Source of the DNA: Adiantum capillus-veneris
Taxonomy: Eukaryota; Streptophyta; Polypodiopsida; Polypodiales; Pteridaceae
Assembly (NCBI GenBank): GCA_014529385.2
Contig: CM043950.1
Span: forward strand, 155,583,045 to 155,647,044
Reading direction: 5' to 3'
DNA: 64,000 nucleotides
In this document: positions 62,693 through 64,000 of the stretch, in pieces
How the letters are laid out: every line of letters begins with the position of its first letter
Position numbering within the stretch: position 1 is the stretch's first letter
Position numbers and translations under genes: made by a program
The notes under the pieces: model-generated
The model's database searches: none
What the model saw: only the letters and a program-made list of their open reading frames with translations
Told to the model about the DNA's origin: nothing

Positions 62693-64000
62693 TTACACTT
62701 CTTCAAATTGATTAAACAATCTACGAATGGCATGAACTTTTGTTTGTAAGCTTTCATTCTTGCATGCCCAAATGCCTAAAATCTGTTTAACAATGAGAAG
62801 TGCATCTCCCTTTACCATGAGGCGTTGTATCCCTTGGCCAATGCACATCTTCAAACCATGAATTAGTGTGTCGTATTCTACTTCATTGTTGCTAGCTGAA
62901 CTTGGTAGATTGAACTTCTCTTTCATGACCACCTCTCCACTTGGGTTGAGCAACACTAGCCCTCCCCCTGCTTTTCCTGTGGCTCGACGAAAAGCTCCAT
63001 CAAAGAACAAGGTAAAAGCATTAGGAATACTTTTTGGTGGTGGCAATGGTAGGGTCTTTACTTCAGGCACCTTAATCTCCTTTTCATGCACCCTATAAGT
63101 GAGAATCCCTGCCAATTGTGCACGCACACTATCTTCTACCTTGAAAGAGTATTGAAACTCTTGCAACTCCATAATCCACTTTGAGATCCTAGTACTAAGA
63201 TTCATTTGAGATGACACCCAAGGGAACAAATTCTCTGCAGTGAGAATTACAAAAGGTTTTGGTAGCAGGTAGGATCTAAACTTTCTCACCGCAAACATGA
63301 GAGAAAGCATCATGAGTTCTGCTTCTGTGTAGTCTCTCTCCAAAGCATTCATGACCCTACTAGCAAAGTAGATGGGTCGCATCCTTGTACTGTGGGGATC
63401 TTGTTGTAGCAACACAGCACCAATTGTTTCCCTTCCAACACTAGAGCTAACAAAGAATGTGTACTCCCAACAAGGAGGCATGAGTGTTGGTAGCTCTGAC
63501 AAAATGACTTTAATGTTACAAAAATACTCTTCAAGCTCATCAGACCATGAAAATTCTACTTGTTGTGTCAACTTTTGCAAAGGATGAAGCAACTCCGAAG
63601 CTAAGTGAATAAAGCGTGACATATACTTCACTTTTTGAATGAATGATATGACCTCTTTGAGATTCTTGGGTGAGGGGAGCTCAATAAGAGCCTTTGCCTT
63701 TGAAGGATCCACCTCAATGCCTTTATAGGAAACCTTGTGACCAAGCAAGATCACTTCATCCTCAGCTATGTGACACTTGTCGGGGTTGAGTTGACCTCCC
63801 ATGTCATAGAGCTTCTTTAAACCTTCTTCTACCCTTTGTAGATGCAATGATTTTGAGCTATAAATGCAGAAATCATCAATGAACACCCTAATTGACTTTC
63901 CAAAGAATGCTTGAAACACCATGTTCATGAAACGTTGGAATGTTGCACGAGCATTTGTCAGACCAAATGGCATGACTCTAAAAGCATAACAACCCCAAGG
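62693..64000 (-). CDS. pol: Gypsy-D RT, RNase H and archaeal-type RNase H (partial at the window edge)
   Basis: Continuous from the edge (PWGCYAFRVMPFGLTNARATF) to a TAA at 62693-62695, in the same frame as the integrase piece, so one nonsense codon is the only break seen. RT: catalytic FIDD (63872-63883), LNPDKCHIAEDEVILLGHKV. The first RNase H has FVSSSVGRETIGAVLL and FVILTAENLF, lacking the Asp of the usual VDAS and TDH blocks. The second RNase H is complete: FFDGAFRRATGKAGGGL (Asp), SNNEVEYDTL (Glu), VKGDALLIVKQ (Asp), with the last Asp just past the TAA. In active relatives this protein makes cDNA in cytoplasmic particles. Confidence 0.93.
   Translation of the reverse strand, partial: PWGCYAFRVMPFGLTNARATFQRFMNMVFQAFFGKSIRVFIDDFCIYSSKSLHLQRVEEGLKKLYDMGGQLNPDKCHIAEDEVILLGHKVSYKGIEVDPSKAKALIELPSPKNLKEVISFIQKVKYMSRFIHLASELLHPLQKLTQQVEFSWSDELEEYFCNIKVILSELPTLMPPCWEYTFFVSSSVGRETIGAVLLQQDPHSTRMRPIYFASRVMNALERDYTEAELMMLSLMFAVRKFRSYLLPKPFVILTAENLFPWVSSQMNLSTRISKWIMELQEFQYSFKVEDSVRAQLAGILTYRVHEKEIKVPEVKTLPLPPPKSIPNAFTLFFDGAFRRATGKAGGGLVLLNPSGEVVMKEKFNLPSSASNNEVEYDTLIHGLKMCIGQGIQRLMVKGDALLIVKQILGIWACKNESLQTKVHAIRRLFNQFEEV

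Larger units (their letters stand above)
58461..64000 (-). mobile_element. Gypsy-D, Tat-type Ty3/Gypsy element, runs off the window
   Basis: The left end is the CA end of its 3' LTR (on +, TGAGGCGGTCCGGGGCGGG) at the exact break of the Copia-3 LTR. Polypurine tract and pol follow to the right on the minus strand. Pol has RT, a degenerate RNase H, an archaeal-type RNase H and integrase, as in Gypsy-A, but the proteins are clearly diverged. The LTR family matches Gypsy-R. Only one nonsense codon interrupts the visible pol, making it the best-preserved element here. The 5 bases before it (TGTAT) should reappear at its other end. Confidence 0.92.

Overview
The window looks like a repeat-dominated block of land-plant nuclear DNA. 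I found no convincing host gene, rRNA gene or tRNA gene. The evidence for a plant is the mix of elements: Ty1/Copia elements primed by initiator-Met tRNA, Ty3/Gypsy elements primed at TGGCGCC-type sites, Gypsy pol genes with a second (archaeal-type) RNase H as in the plant Tat lineage, and a two-gene PIF/Harbinger remnant. I cannot name the species.

Layout. 1-2.9 kb: CA-rich microsatellites and an old ~200-bp duplication. 3.0-4.8 kb: dead PIF/Harbinger element. 4.9-9.8 kb: Copia-1 (+), decayed and without its 3' end. 9.8-25.8 kb: Gypsy-R (+), with LTR sequence at both ends, a primer site, a leader ORF and a gag remnant; it is split by the nearly complete Gypsy-A (13,077-21,786, +). 24.9-33.3 kb: an inverted repeat with ~4.2-kb arms that begins inside the Gypsy-R 3' LTR. 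33.3-48.3 kb: Gypsy-F (-), with an extra ORF after integrase. Gypsy-F is interrupted by a DNA transposon (39,702-45,825), which is itself interrupted by Copia-2 (40,293-45,456, -, 5-bp target duplication AAATC). 48.3-49.9 kb: fragment of a second Copia family (Copia-4, +). 49.9-54.1 kb: Gypsy-E (+), an LTR, a primer site and a decayed interior. 54.1-58.5 kb: Copia-3 (+), same family as Copia-1 and Copia-2. Its 3' LTR is cut by Gypsy-D (58.5-64 kb, -), whose pol is almost intact and runs off the window.

How the parts relate. Copia-1, -2 and -3 share a 227-bp LTR (TGTTACC...TTCCAACA), and each carries its own lesion (127-bp duplication, 68-bp duplication, ~0.7-kb deletion). Gypsy-R and Gypsy-D share a long (~2.6-kb) LTR type with an embedded CT/AG microsatellite. 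Gypsy-A and Gypsy-D have two RNase H domains; the ancestral one lacks catalytic Asp positions, while Gypsy-F keeps a single RNase H with those residues. Gypsy-A and Gypsy-R share a small conserved leader ORF between the primer site and gag. I could not assign it to a known family, and it is the best candidate here for something undescribed. Insertion order read from nesting: Gypsy-F, then the DNA transposon, then Copia-2; Gypsy-R then Gypsy-A; Copia-3 then Gypsy-D. All identities are by-eye comparisons, not computed alignments.
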